From: Pseudomonas sp. ADAK18
Lineage (GTDB): Bacteria > Pseudomonadota > Gammaproteobacteria > Pseudomonadales > Pseudomonadaceae
Assembly: GCF_012935695.1 (NCBI RefSeq)
Contig: NZ_CP052859.1
Span: 3,141,001 to 3,205,000 of the forward strand
Direction: 5' to 3'
DNA: 64,000 nucleotides
In this document: positions 46,240 through 55,851 of the stretch, piece by piece
Position numbering within the stretch: position 1 is the stretch's first letter
Layout of the letters: each line of letters begins with the position of its first letter
Notes under the pieces: model-generated
What the model saw: the letters and a program-made list of their open reading frames with translations, nothing else
Database searches by the model: none
Told to the model about the DNA's origin: nothing
Program-made: the position numbers and the translations under genes

Positions 46240-46310
46240 AGGGAAGCTGCGTCGTATGGTGGTCGTCAGAGACCAAGATTGCAGGCTCTATGAACCTCAA
46301 TGCAAGTCTT

Positions 46311-48668
46311 TCAGAACAGTCCCATCTGGCCACCAACCAAGGTGCCAAAATCATCATTCACGAACGGCAGGATCGCATCGGCCACCGGCTGCAATTGTCG
46401 GGTGACGTAGTGATCGTAATCAATCGGCGCCTGACGCACTTCCAAAGGCTCGGGACCGTTGACGGTGATCACGTAGCTGATCCAGCCGCCATTCTGGTAC
46501 TGACGCGGGCGGCCCTGGCGGTCATTGTATTCATCTGCCAACCGCGCGGCGCGCACGTGAGGTGGAACGTTGCGCTCGTAGTCGCCCAACTGCCGGCGCA
46601 GGCGCTTGCGGTAGATCAGCAACTCATCGAACTCACCGCCCAGGGTGCGGCGCACGTAGTCGCGCACATAATCCTGGTGAGGTTGGCGGTGAAAGATCCG
46701 CTGGTAGAGCTCTTGCTGGAACTGCCGGGCCAGGGGCGACCAGTCGCTACGCACGGTTTCCAGGCCCTTGTAGATCATATCTTCGCTACCGTCGGCACGA
46801 GTGACCAGGCCGGCATAGCGCTTCTTGCTGCCCTCCTCCGCACCACGAATGGTCGGCATCAGGAAGCGGCTGAAGTGGGTTTCATATTGCAGCTCCAGGG
46901 CGCTGTGCAAGCCGAACTCATTGAGCAGGCGCTCGCGCCACCACTGGTTCACGTGCTGCACCAGGTCCAGGCCGATGCGCGTGGCGTCCTCTTGGGAATG
47001 GGCGCTGCCGAGCCAGACGAAGGTGGAGTCGGTGTCACCGTAAATCACTTCATACCCCTTGGCCTCAACCAGTTCGCGGGTCTGGCGCATGATCTGGTGG
47101 CCGCGCAAGGTGATGGACGACGCCAGGCGTGTGTCGAAGAACCGGCAACCACTGGAGCCGAGCACGCCATAGAAGGCGTTCATGATGATCTTCAGGGCCT
47201 GGGACAACGGCGCGTTGTGTTCACGCTTGGCCACTTCACGACCTTCTGAAACCCGGGCCACAATCGACGGCAGGCAATGTCGAGTGCGGGAAAAACGTGC
47301 ACCGCGAAAACCTTCCACCGACTCGCTGTCGTCGGGGTGGCGCAGGCCTTCGATCAGGCCCACCGGGTCGATCAGGAAGCTGCGGATGATCGACGGGTAG
47401 AGACTTTTATAGTCCAGCACCAGCACCGATTCATAGAGTCCGGGACGCGAGTCCATGACAAACCCGCCGGGGCTGGCCTGGGGCGGTTTGTCGCCGAGGT
47501 TGGGCGCAACAAAGCCCTGGCGATGCATCAGCGGCATGTACAGGTGAGTGAAGGCCGCCACCGAGCCGCCGTTGCGGTCCGCCGGCAACCCGGTGACGCT
47601 GGCCCGCTCCAGAAGGAATTTGAGCAGGTCGGTCTTGGCGAAAATCCGCGTCACCAACTCACAGTCCTTGAGGTTGTAGCGCGCCAGCGCAGGCTTGTCC
47701 TCGGCGAACATGCGGTTGATTTCGTCCATGCGCTGGTACGGCGTAGAGATGGACTTGCCTTCGCCGAGCAAGGTCTGGGCGACGTTTTCCAGACTGAAGG
47801 ATTCAAAGGTCCAAGTGGCCGAGCGCAGGGCTTCAATACCGTCGATAATCATCCGTCCTGCCGCAGCAGCGAAGTAGTGGTTACGACTACCGTGTTCGCG
47901 CCAGCCCATGGCATCACCGCCACGGCCCAACAGCAACGGCACGTTCAGGCGCTGGGCGTGCTCGTGGAGTACCCGCAGGTCGAACTGCACGAGATTCCAG
48001 CCGATGATTGCATCCGGATCATGGGTGGCAAGCCATTGGTTCAGGCGTTCGAGCAGTTGCCCGCAGGTGTCGCAGTAGTCGAGTTTGAAATCCACCGCAT
48101 CGCTCTTGTTGGGCGGACCCAGCATGTACACCTGGCGCTCACCGCAGCCTTCCAGAGCAATGGAATACAGATCGCCCTGGGCAGTGGTCTCGATGTCCAG
48201 GGACACCAGTTTCAGCGGTGGGCGATAGTCGGGCGCGGGTTTCATCTGCGCGTCCAGCAGCATTCTGCCCTCGCCTGGCGTTCCGCCAAACCACACCGGC
48301 GCGGTGATAAAGCGTTCCATCATGTAGCGTTCGGGTGGGCGCACATCGCCTTCGTAGACGTCGACACCGGCTTTGCGCAGGCGCTTTTCCAGGTCCATCA
48401 ATTGGCGATGCTGGCGGGTGTAGAGCCCCAACACCGGACGGTGATGGAAGTCGCACAAATCAAGGGGGCGCAGTTCAACGTCGCGCTCGCCCTTGAGCAG
48501 CAACTCGGCGGGCTTGCGGTGGACCGCCGGGATAAACATCACCGACGGCTGCACGGGTAGGCGGATATGTCGCGGGCCCTGATCGGTGGCCAGCCAAAAA
48601 CTGACCTCGGTCCCCGCCGGGGTATCGCGCCAATGCCGGGTCAGGACAAAACCCTGCTGTAAATCCAC
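46311..48668 (-). CDS. polB: DNA polymerase II (family B)
   Basis: SOS-type family-B DNA polymerase of about 785 residues, close to E. coli PolB (783). Exonuclease motifs are [14 protein letters not shown] (Exo I), [14 protein letters not shown] (Exo II) and [13 protein letters not shown] (Exo III). Polymerase motifs are [12 protein letters not shown] (A), [15 protein letters not shown] (B) and [13 protein letters not shown] (C). I chose GTG at 48668 because TGAGGT lies about 8 bp before it; a TTG at 48683 would be longer. It replicates past damage in the cytoplasm. No LexA box was identified. Confidence 0.96.
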   Translation of the reverse strand: MDLQQGFVLTRHWRDTPAGTEVSFWLATDQGPRHIRLPVQPSVMFIPAVHRKPAELLLKGERDVELRPLDLCDFHHRPVLGLYTRQHRQLMDLEKRLRKAGVDVYEGDVRPPERYMMERFITAPVWFGGTPGEGRMLLDAQMKPAPDYRPPLKLVSLDIETTAQGDLYSIALEGCGERQVYMLGPPNKSDAVDFKLDYCDTCGQLLERLNQWLATHDPDAIIGWNLVQFDLRVLHEHAQRLNVPLLLGRGGDAMGWREHGSRNHYFAAAAGRMIIDGIEALRSATWTFESFSLENVAQTLLGEGKSISTPYQRMDEINRMFAEDKPALARYNLKDCELVTRIFAKTDLLKFLLERASVTGLPADRNGGSVAAFTHLYMPLMHRQGFVAPNLGDKPPQASPGGFVMDSRPGLYESVLVLDYKSLYPSIIRSFLIDPVGLIEGLRHPDDSESVEGFRGARFSRTRHCLPSIVARVSEGREVAKREHNAPLSQALKIIMNAFYGVLGSSGCRFFDTRLASSITLRGHQIMRQTRELVEAKGYEVIYGDTDSTFVWLGSAHSQEDATRIGLDLVQHVNQWWRERLLNEFGLHSALELQYETHFSRFLMPTIRGAEEGSKKRYAGLVTRADGSEDMIYKGLETVRSDWSPLARQFQQELYQRIFHRQPHQDYVRDYVRRTLGGEFDELLIYRKRLRRQLGDYERNVPPHVRAARLADEYNDRQGRPRQYQNGGWISYVITVNGPEPLEVRQAPIDYDHYVTRQLQPVADAILPFVNDDFGTLVGGQMGLF

Positions 48669-48794
48669 CGTACCGCACCTCAAGAATCGCTTTCAGGGCG
48701 TGATTCTACTCGGCATCCCGCCAAACGCGGCACGTTAACGGAAATTTCCTGCACGCACGCAGACAGCAATCCGACAAACATGTTGCAAGGCATT

Positions 48795-48813
48795 AATAGT
48801 AATTATTATCATC
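48795..48813. promoter_or_regulatory. Candidate Fur box
   Basis: The 19-mer at this position matches 13 of 19 bases of the classical Fur consensus GATAATGATAATCATTATC. It lies about 90-100 bp before the TonB-dependent receptor start in a locally AT-rich region. Fur-Fe(II) binding would repress the receptor when iron is plentiful. The location and match make this a good candidate, unproven. Confidence 0.6.
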
Positions 48814-48874
48814 TGCATCGGAGTCGTATTCGCGCAGTGAGGAAGCGCAACGTTGTTGCCCCTTTTCCTCACAT

Positions 48875-48890
48875 TGACGGTACGCCGTCA
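48875..48890 (+). promoter_or_regulatory. Leader hairpin beside the receptor ribosome-binding site
   Basis: TGACGG and CCGTCA pair around a TACG loop, ending directly before GGAT and the ATG at 48900. A six-pair hairpin so close to the Shine-Dalgarno could influence translation start. It may also be incidental. Confidence 0.3.
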
Positions 48891-48899
48891 GGATCGACC

Positions 48900-51131
48900 A
48901 TGCCCACTTCTGCCCGACTCGCTGCGCCGTTTCGCCCCACCCTGCTCGCCCTTTGCTGCTCCCTGAGCTTCGCCGCTCACGCTGCCACTCCGCAACCCCC
49001 GCAGGATGCGAACACGAGCCAGGACAGCAACACGCTGGAGTTGGGCGCCACCAGCATCAGTGCGCCAGCCATCACCCCCAACGCCCTGCCCCCGGTGTAT
49101 GCCGGAGGCCAGGTGGCTCGCGGCGGGCAACTGGGTGTGCTGGGTAATCAGGACATCATGGATGTGCCGTTCAGCATGTCTTCCTACACCGAAAAGCTGA
49201 TACGCGACCAACAGGCCGAAACCATTGGCGACGTGTTGCTCAACGACTCATCCGTGCGCCAGGCGTCGGGCTATGCCAACCAGGCCCAGGTCTTTGTGAT
49301 CCGTGGCTTGCCCCTCAATGGCGACGACATTTCCTATAACGGCCTGTATGGCATCCTGCCGCGTCAGATTATGTCCACCGACGCACTGGAACGGGTTGAA
49401 GTGTTCAAGGGCCCCAACGCCTTTATCAACGGCGTGACACCCACCGGCTCCGGTATCGGCGGCGGCGTGAACCTGCAACCCAAGCGCGCCGATGATGTGC
49501 CCTTGCGCCGGTTCAGCACCGATATCAGCAGTGATGGGCGCGTGGGTCAGCATCTGGATATCGGCCAGCGCTTTGGTGAGGACAATCGGTTTGGGGCGCG
49601 GGTGAACCTGTCCCAACGTGAAGGCGACACGGGCATCGATGATGAAAACCAGCGTTCGAAACTGTTTGCCGTAGGGCTGGATTATCGCGGTGATGCACTG
49701 CGCCTGTCGGGGGACTTTGTCTACCAGAAGCAGCGGGTCAATGGCGGGCGTAACTCGGTGTTCCTCGGTACCGCGACCGAGGTGCCTAAAGTACCCTCGG
49801 CGGATACCAACTACGCGCCACAATGGGGTGCCACTGACATCGAAGACACCTTCGGCATGCTGCGCGGCGAGTACGACCTCAACGACAACTGGACAGCCTA
49901 TCTCGCCGCTGGCGCCAAGCACACCAAGGAAAATGGCCGCTACTCCTCAGTGACCCTGACCGACAACCTGGGCAACGCCAACGTCACCGGCTCGCGCATC
50001 GCCCACCAGGAGGACAACACCAGCGCCATGGCCGGCCTGAACGGCAAGTTCCAGACCGGGCCGGTGAGCCACAAGCTAAACGTCGGGCTGACCGGTATCT
50101 GGACTCAGGCCCGCAACGCCTACGACTTTGACCTGACCAAACACGCCAGTAATATTTACAACCCGTCCGATGTCCCTGAGCCCAAACCGGGTGGTTTCAA
50201 GGGCGGCGACCTGGGCGATCCGGGCATCACCGCCAAGACCTTCGTGCGCAGTGCGGCGGTGTCCGACACCCTCGGCTTCATGGATGATCGGTTGCTGATC
50301 ACCGCAGGTGTACGACGCCAGGAAATGGTGGTCCAGGGCTACGCCTATGGCACCGGTACCCGCACCGCCAACTACGACGCGTCGATCACCACCCCGGTGT
50401 ACGGCATCGTGTTCAAACCGTGGGACCACGTGTCCCTCTACGCCAACCGCATCGAAGGTTTGGCCAAGGGTCCGACATCGCCGGTGTCGGCCGGCGGATT
50501 CAAGGTCACGAACGGCAACCAGACCTACGCACCGGCACGTTCGAAACAGCTGGAAGCCGGCGTCAAAGTCGATATGGGCACCTACGGCGCCACCTTGGGT
50601 GTGTACCGTATCGAACAACCTAGCGATGGGTATTCGTTGATTAACGCCGCAGGCACTTCGGCGACCTATGTGCGCGAAGGCAAGCAAATCAACAAAGGCG
50701 TGGAACTCAACATCTTCGGCGAACCGCTGGATGGCTTGCGCCTGCTGGGCGGCGTGACGGTCATGGACACCGAACTCAAAGACACGCAAAACGGCACCAA
50801 CGACGGCAACCGTGCTATCGGTGTACCGACCTTTCAGCTCAATGCTGGCGTGGATTGGGACGTGCCCGGCCTGCAAGGCGTAACCCTCAACGGCCGCATG
50901 TTGCGTACCGGCGGGCAATATGCCGATGCGGCCAACAACCTCAGCCTGCCAACCTGGAACCGCTTCGACATGGGCGCACGGTACAACTTCAAAGTGGCTC
51001 AACGTGATGTGACGGTGGGTGCCACGGTGGAGAACGTGGCCAACAAGAAGTATTGGGAGTCAGCGCTGGGTGGGTATTTGAGCCAGGGTGAACCGCGGGT
51101 GGCGAAATTGTCGGCGACCATCGATTTCTGA
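48900..51131 (+). CDS. TonB-dependent siderophore receptor
   Basis: An outer-membrane receptor of about 743 residues that imports a ferric chelate using TonB-ExbBD energy. A signal peptide (RPTLLALCCSLSFAAHAA) is followed by a short linker, then the plug (NQDIMDVPFSMSSYTEKLIRDQQAETIGDVLLNDSSVRQ, VFVIRGLPLNGDDISYNGLYG, LERVEVFKGPNAFINGVTPTGSGIGGGVNLQPKRA) and a 22-strand barrel ending LSATIDF with terminal Phe. There is no N-terminal signalling domain, so it does not use a FecIR-type relay. A Fur box precedes it. No siderophore genes are adjacent, so it may serve xenosiderophores. Confidence 0.93.
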   Translation: MPTSARLAAPFRPTLLALCCSLSFAAHAATPQPPQDANTSQDSNTLELGATSISAPAITPNALPPVYAGGQVARGGQLGVLGNQDIMDVPFSMSSYTEKLIRDQQAETIGDVLLNDSSVRQASGYANQAQVFVIRGLPLNGDDISYNGLYGILPRQIMSTDALERVEVFKGPNAFINGVTPTGSGIGGGVNLQPKRADDVPLRRFSTDISSDGRVGQHLDIGQRFGEDNRFGARVNLSQREGDTGIDDENQRSKLFAVGLDYRGDALRLSGDFVYQKQRVNGGRNSVFLGTATEVPKVPSADTNYAPQWGATDIEDTFGMLRGEYDLNDNWTAYLAAGAKHTKENGRYSSVTLTDNLGNANVTGSRIAHQEDNTSAMAGLNGKFQTGPVSHKLNVGLTGIWTQARNAYDFDLTKHASNIYNPSDVPEPKPGGFKGGDLGDPGITAKTFVRSAAVSDTLGFMDDRLLITAGVRRQEMVVQGYAYGTGTRTANYDASITTPVYGIVFKPWDHVSLYANRIEGLAKGPTSPVSAGGFKVTNGNQTYAPARSKQLEAGVKVDMGTYGATLGVYRIEQPSDGYSLINAAGTSATYVREGKQINKGVELNIFGEPLDGLRLLGGVTVMDTELKDTQNGTNDGNRAIGVPTFQLNAGVDWDVPGLQGVTLNGRMLRTGGQYADAANNLSLPTWNRFDMGARYNFKVAQRDVTVGATVENVANKKYWESALGGYLSQGEPRVAKLSATIDF

Positions 51132-51231
51132 TTGCTGCATCTGTTACCAGCGCACCTAATTGCCGAGGTGGGCTGGCAATATCAAAGCGCCATATAGGAA
51201 GATAGCGTTATACGAGAAAAGGACTTCCAGC

Positions 51232-54200
51232 ATGTCGTTTACGCCCCGCCGTCTTGCCCTGCATATTTCATTGATCGTTTCCGGCGTTTGGTTTTCCCAG
51301 GCCAGCCAAGCACAAATCGAAATTCGTACACCGACTATTGCTGCTCAATCCATGGGCAGTGGCGGCAATATGGACCCCAGTCTATGGGTCAGAGACGCTG
51401 GCCGTATCAACGCCGTGGAGACTGCCGTCGAAATACGCAAGGTCCCGTTCTGGAGCCCCAGTATTCGTATCAATAACGACGGCCAGATTGTCTCCTCTGC
51501 CGCGGCGGCAATTGCCACTCCTGGCGTCCATAACGGCTACGGCTCTTACTCCATCAACAATACCGCTGGCGCGTTAATTCAAGGCGAAAATGATGCCATT
51601 CGGATCAGTGCAGACCTGAAAAACGACGGCGAGATCAATCTCAAGAACAGCGGTACGATCCGGGCGTTGAACGGACAAGCCCTGGACTTCAGCTCCGTAG
51701 TGGGAGAACGCGCCCGCACGACTATCGAGAACCAAAAGGGCGCGGTTATTCGGGCTGATGCCGGCGACGGTGTCCGTACCGGCTCTCATGCGCGCCTCAC
51801 CAACGATGGGGAAATATCCACCGGCGACTCCCGAAGCGCTGCAGATAGGTTCGACGGTATCAACACCGGCTCTGCAATCGATACACGAATCTCCAATTCA
51901 GGCCTGATCTCGGGTGGGCGCAATGGTGTTTCAGGGGATCATATCGACCTGAGTAACGCAGGCACGATCATCGGGCGTAACGGTGCCGGTGCCGTATCCG
52001 TGAGCGACGGTAGTTTTTTCAACAATAATGGCACGATCACTGGCGGGCAGGATGGCCGACAAACCAACGTTGATGGCGACGGCGTACGGATTGGTGGCAT
52101 TGCCAATGTCAGCAACAGACAAGGCACTATACAAGGCACCGGATCCAGCGGCGTGGACAAGAACGGTCGAGCCAATACCAGCGAAGGTGTGTCGATTGGC
52201 GGCGGTTACGTATTCAACGGCGCCGCCCCAACCCGTGGAGAAACACCGGGAATCATCATAGGAGCCAACAACGGCATTCTGGTCAGTGATGGCCAGGGTG
52301 GTTCAGCGGTGGCCGCTACAACCTTGAGGACCTATGGTGTTATCCGTGGGCTCGACGGTTTTGGTGTGAAGTTCATCGGCGACTTTGATGATCAGGTTGT
52401 CAATGGTGGCCTGATCAGTGGCGCCAATGGTGTTGCCCTTGATCTGGGAGGTGGCAACGATACCTTGACGCTGAACAAGGGTGCCATTTTTGAGGGGTTG
52501 GTGGACGGAGGAACGGGTCATAACACAATGATTCTGGAAGCCTACCAATACCCTTATTATTATCCCGGCCAAACACCTGATGGAACCGTGGGCGATACCC
52601 GTAATTTTGAGTCATTGCAGGTCCGTAACGGTTATTGGGTGCTCAATGGCCAAGGTGATTTCAGCCAGGGCGCCCAGGTGTTCAACCGTGCACTGCTGGA
52701 TAACCAAGGGGGTATCGCCGGTACTGTGGTGGTTGACCAGGGTGGCGAGTACCAAGGCCGTGGATCGGTCGGCAACTTGATCATCAACGGCCAACTGACC
52801 ACCAACATCCAAGTAGGAGCACCGCAGGTCAACGGCAACCTGACGATGGCACCCGGTGCTACGTTCTATTTTGCTACCAATGCGGACGGCAGCACCGCGA
52901 CAACCCATGTGACCGGCAATGCCAGTCTCAATGGCGCTCGCTTTTCGCTGAACACCGGCAGCGACTTCAACTACCCGTGGCACAGTCGCTACACAGTACT
53001 TGAGGCTGGCAGCATCACCGGAACCTTCGATGATTCCGAGCTCCGTTACTATGCCTTTCTGACCCCAAAACTCAGCTACGAAGCCAACAGGGTAGACCTG
53101 AGTTACACCCGCAACGACGTGAATTTCACGGAGTACGCCCGCACTGCCAACGGTGCCCGAGCGGTTCAGAGCATCGAGTCAATCAGTTGGAGATATCGGG
53201 ATGATATATACGGTCCATATCCGCCGTTTTTTTGGCAACCAAACCCGCTGAACGACGCCCTGCTCAACACCTCAGAAGCCACCGCCAGCGCCGCCATCGA
53301 AGCCCTGGCCGGTAGCAGTAACGCCAACCTCAGCAGCGCCACCCTGACGGCCAGCTCCCTGGTCGGCACCTCAATGCTGTCCGCCATGCGCCAGATGGGC
53401 AACGGAGCAGGCTTGCTGGTGGGGCTTGAGTCGACACAAACCCCGGAGCTGGCAGCCACGGGCGTACCGAGCGGCGCACGCAACCTCAATGACCCGAGTG
53501 CACGTGGCCGCGTCTGGCTGCAGGGCATAGGCAGCTATGGCAAGCTCGACAGTCAACACGGCAGCGACGGCATGCAGCAGCGGACTCAAGGCAGCTTGCT
53601 GGGGGTTGATTGGTCGTTATCGCCAACCTGGCGCCTGGGTGTAGTGGGCGGTTATTCGAAGACCGACCTGGACAGCCATAACGTCGATAACAAGCTGCGC
53701 AGCTGGCACGTCGGTGGGTATGCCGTGCGCCAGGACGGTCCGGTGGCCCTGCGCCTGGGTGCCGCCTACAGCCATCATGCCGGCGATAACAAGCGCACGG
53801 TCGAGTTCGAAGGTTTCAGCGACAAGCCAAAAGGCAATTACGACGCCGACAGCCAACAAGCATTTGCCGAACTGGGCTATGCCTTGGGCAGCGGGCGTTT
53901 CAACATCGAGCCGTTTACCAACCTGGGTTATCAGCGTTATCACCGCGACAGTTTCACCGAAAAAGGCGGCATTGCGTCACTCAAGGTCGATGCCCAGACC
54001 CAGGACAACTTCAGCAGCACCTTCGGCATGCGCCTGGCGCATCTGAGCCAACTGGACAACGGCATCAGCCTTACACCGCGAGCCAGCCTTGGCTGGCGGC
54101 ATGTGTATGGCAACGTCGACAGTGAAACCCGCCAGGCGTTTGTGGTGGGTGGGGATGCATTCAACGTCGAAGGCAGCGCGCTGGATCGCGATAGCCTGAT

Positions 54201-54324
54201 GGTTGGAGCAGGGCTGGATGTCGGCTTGTCTGCACGGCATACCCTGAGCGTCGGCTACAACGGTGAGTTGGGTAGCAATAGCCGCAATCACGCAGTGGTC
54301 GGGCAGTGGCAGATGAGTTTCTGA
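51232..54324 (+). CDS. Type V secretion autotransporter (outer-membrane beta-barrel)
   Basis: A surface protein of about 1,030 residues. ATG at 51232 follows AGGACTT and starts a signal peptide ending near ASQAQ. The passenger (about 30-700) is rich in short imperfect repeats of the type INNTAGALI, LKNSGTIRALNG, LTNDGEIS, ISNSGLISGG and FNNNGTITGG, typical of a right-handed beta-helix. A pertactin-like stretch follows. The barrel domain occupies the last 270 residues from GRVWLQGIGSYGKLDSQHG and ends VVGQWQMSF with the C-terminal Phe signal. No protease or lipase motif is visible in the passenger, so adhesion is more likely. It stands alone 100 bp after the receptor. Confidence 0.93.
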   Translation: MSFTPRRLALHISLIVSGVWFSQASQAQIEIRTPTIAAQSMGSGGNMDPSLWVRDAGRINAVETAVEIRKVPFWSPSIRINNDGQIVSSAAAAIATPGVHNGYGSYSINNTAGALIQGENDAIRISADLKNDGEINLKNSGTIRALNGQALDFSSVVGERARTTIENQKGAVIRADAGDGVRTGSHARLTNDGEISTGDSRSAADRFDGINTGSAIDTRISNSGLISGGRNGVSGDHIDLSNAGTIIGRNGAGAVSVSDGSFFNNNGTITGGQDGRQTNVDGDGVRIGGIANVSNRQGTIQGTGSSGVDKNGRANTSEGVSIGGGYVFNGAAPTRGETPGIIIGANNGILVSDGQGGSAVAATTLRTYGVIRGLDGFGVKFIGDFDDQVVNGGLISGANGVALDLGGGNDTLTLNKGAIFEGLVDGGTGHNTMILEAYQYPYYYPGQTPDGTVGDTRNFESLQVRNGYWVLNGQGDFSQGAQVFNRALLDNQGGIAGTVVVDQGGEYQGRGSVGNLIINGQLTTNIQVGAPQVNGNLTMAPGATFYFATNADGSTATTHVTGNASLNGARFSLNTGSDFNYPWHSRYTVLEAGSITGTFDDSELRYYAFLTPKLSYEANRVDLSYTRNDVNFTEYARTANGARAVQSIESISWRYRDDIYGPYPPFFWQPNPLNDALLNTSEATASAAIEALAGSSNANLSSATLTASSLVGTSMLSAMRQMGNGAGLLVGLESTQTPELAATGVPSGARNLNDPSARGRVWLQGIGSYGKLDSQHGSDGMQQRTQGSLLGVDWSLSPTWRLGVVGGYSKTDLDSHNVDNKLRSWHVGGYAVRQDGPVALRLGAAYSHHAGDNKRTVEFEGFSDKPKGNYDADSQQAFAELGYALGSGRFNIEPFTNLGYQRYHRDSFTEKGGIASLKVDAQTQDNFSSTFGMRLAHLSQLDNGISLTPRASLGWRHVYGNVDSETRQAFVVGGDAFNVEGSALDRDSLMVGAGLDVGLSARHTLSVGYNGELGSNSRNHAVVGQWQMSF

Positions 54325-54340
54325 GGTCTCGGAAACCTCA
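54322..54340. terminator. Palindrome shared by two convergent stop codons
   Basis: TGAGGT at 54322-54327 and ACCTCA at 54335-54340 form a six-pair stem. The first three bases are the TGA of the autotransporter, and the last three are, on the other strand, the TGA of the emfourin-like gene. It can act as a terminator for both directions, though without a U-tract. Confidence 0.45.
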
Positions 54341-54655
54341 GGACACTAACCCTTTGTCCCACAACCGCACTAATTCTCCAGGTGCCCGGTCTTCCGGCAC
54401 CTGGAGCATCAGTTGGTCATCGCGGTCATCCTGGCGAAAGCGCACTTCAATCTGATAGAAGCGCTGGTCGCCCCGCCCCGACTCGGATGAGGTCAACGGC
54501 AGGCAGCCCTTCAGCAGGCTGCAAATCTGCTCGCGCTCATCCGGGTTGTATTGGGCAAATTCGATTTCACGGGGCCGACTCAACATCGCCGTCACGCCGC
54601 CCTGGCGGGAAAGCCGGACGGTGGCGTCGCTGCCCAAGGGTGGCAGTTCTTTCAT
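54338..54655 (-). CDS. Emfourin-like inhibitor of the adjacent M4 protease
   Basis: A 105-residue protein without a signal peptide. The sequence MKELPPLGSDATVRLSRQGGVTAMLSRPREIEFAQYNPDEREQICSLLKGCLPL and the closing RQDDRDDQLMLQVPEDRAPGELVRLWD resemble emfourin, the protein inhibitor encoded beside protealysin-like proteases. The start at 54655 has GAGGAGA upstream and lies 10 bp after the protease stop, so the two are co-transcribed, with the inhibitor second. Tight gene pairing supports the assignment. Family membership is recalled and not searched. Confidence 0.78.
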   Translation of the reverse strand: MKELPPLGSDATVRLSRQGGVTAMLSRPREIEFAQYNPDEREQICSLLKGCLPLTSSESGRGDQRFYQIEVRFRQDDRDDQLMLQVPEDRAPGELVRLWDKGLVS

Positions 54656-54665
54656 TGCATTCTCC

Positions 54666-55709
54666 TCATGCCAGATTCACACCCACACCCGCCCAGGCTT
54701 TCTGTACAGCCTTGCCCTGGGCGACGCCAAAACGTTCACGGGCGTGCTCGACGGTCAGTGTGGCAAACGCCTGGAAATCAGCATCGTTATCCAGGCGCTT
54801 ATCGCACACAGTGTCATACCAGATCTGCCCCGCCTGCACCCAGGCTGAGCCGCCCAGGGCGATGGCGCCCAAATAAAACGCGCGGTTGGGGATGCCGGAA
54901 TTCAGGTGTACTCCGCCGTTATCATCCTGGGTCACGACAAAGTCACGCATATGCGCCGGTTGCGGGTCCTTGCCCAGGACCGGGTCGTCATAGGCAGTGC
55001 CGGGGTGGGACATGGAGCGCAGTCCCTTACCCTTGACCTTGTCGGTGAGTAAATCGGCCCCGATCAGCCAATCGGCCTGTTCGGCAGTCTGCTTGAGGAC
55101 GTATTGCTTGGTAAGGATACCGAATACGTCAGAGACCGATTCATTGAGGGCCCCGGACTGGTTGCGATAGACCAGGCCCGCCTCGCTCTCGGTGATGCCG
55201 TGCGCCAACTCATGAGCCACGACATCCAGGGACCGGGTGAAGCGCTGGAACACCTCACCATCACCGTCACCAAAGACCATCTGCGCGCCATTCCAGAAGG
55301 CGTTGTCGTAGCCTTCGCCGTAGTGCACGGTGCCCACCAGGGCCAGGCCTCGGTTATCGATGGAGTCGCGCCCGTAGACCTGCCAGAAAAAGTCGTGAGT
55401 GGCACCCAGTGCGTCATAGGCCTCGTCCACCGCCGTATCGCCGCTGGCGCGCTGGCCCTCGGCCCGCGCCAAGGCACCGGGCAGGACAGTCAGGTGTTGA
55501 GCATCGTAGATATGTCGTTGCAACGTGCCGGGTACGGTTTTCTCTGCTGCCGCCCCCGCCACCGATACAAGCCCCGGATTGGGTAACAGCTGGCGAACAT
55601 GGGTCAAGGTATTCAGCGCCCGAGAGCGCTGCCACTCGGACCCATGATCTATCAAACGATGAAGAATGTACGGCGGAATGAATCCCGGATATTGACCTTG
55701 ACGGGGCAT
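54666..55709 (-). CDS. Protealysin-like M4 metalloprotease
   Basis: A 347-residue thermolysin-family (M4) protease. It lacks a classical signal peptide and has the short propeptide motif PPYIL (in GFIPPYILHRL) that marks protealysin-type enzymes. The zinc site is DVVAHELAHGITE, with the third ligand in GALNESVSDVFG. The second catalytic His lies in DNNGGVHLNSGIPNRAFYLGAIALGG. ATG at 55709 has AAGGAGA upstream. Protealysins are activated by cleavage of the propeptide and can act inside the cell or after release. It forms a bicistron with the emfourin-like inhibitor. Confidence 0.92.
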   Translation of the reverse strand: MPRQGQYPGFIPPYILHRLIDHGSEWQRSRALNTLTHVRQLLPNPGLVSVAGAAAEKTVPGTLQRHIYDAQHLTVLPGALARAEGQRASGDTAVDEAYDALGATHDFFWQVYGRDSIDNRGLALVGTVHYGEGYDNAFWNGAQMVFGDGDGEVFQRFTRSLDVVAHELAHGITESEAGLVYRNQSGALNESVSDVFGILTKQYVLKQTAEQADWLIGADLLTDKVKGKGLRSMSHPGTAYDDPVLGKDPQPAHMRDFVVTQDDNGGVHLNSGIPNRAFYLGAIALGGSAWVQAGQIWYDTVCDKRLDNDADFQAFATLTVEHARERFGVAQGKAVQKAWAGVGVNLA

Positions 55710-55851
55710 GCGCGTTCTCCTTGTCGGACGGCTGTCGATACTGTTGTGATCGAGTTTGGCGCCAGAGGTTCGTTTTCGTCCGGTGGGGTGAGGTTGCGTA
55801 TCGGTGACTCACCACTAGACTGAGGGCTCCTCTCACATGGAAGTCCGTTCA

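Noticed and set aside
47277..48560. 427-codon plus-strand frame opposite polB
   Set aside because: Antisense to confirmed polymerase and exonuclease motifs.
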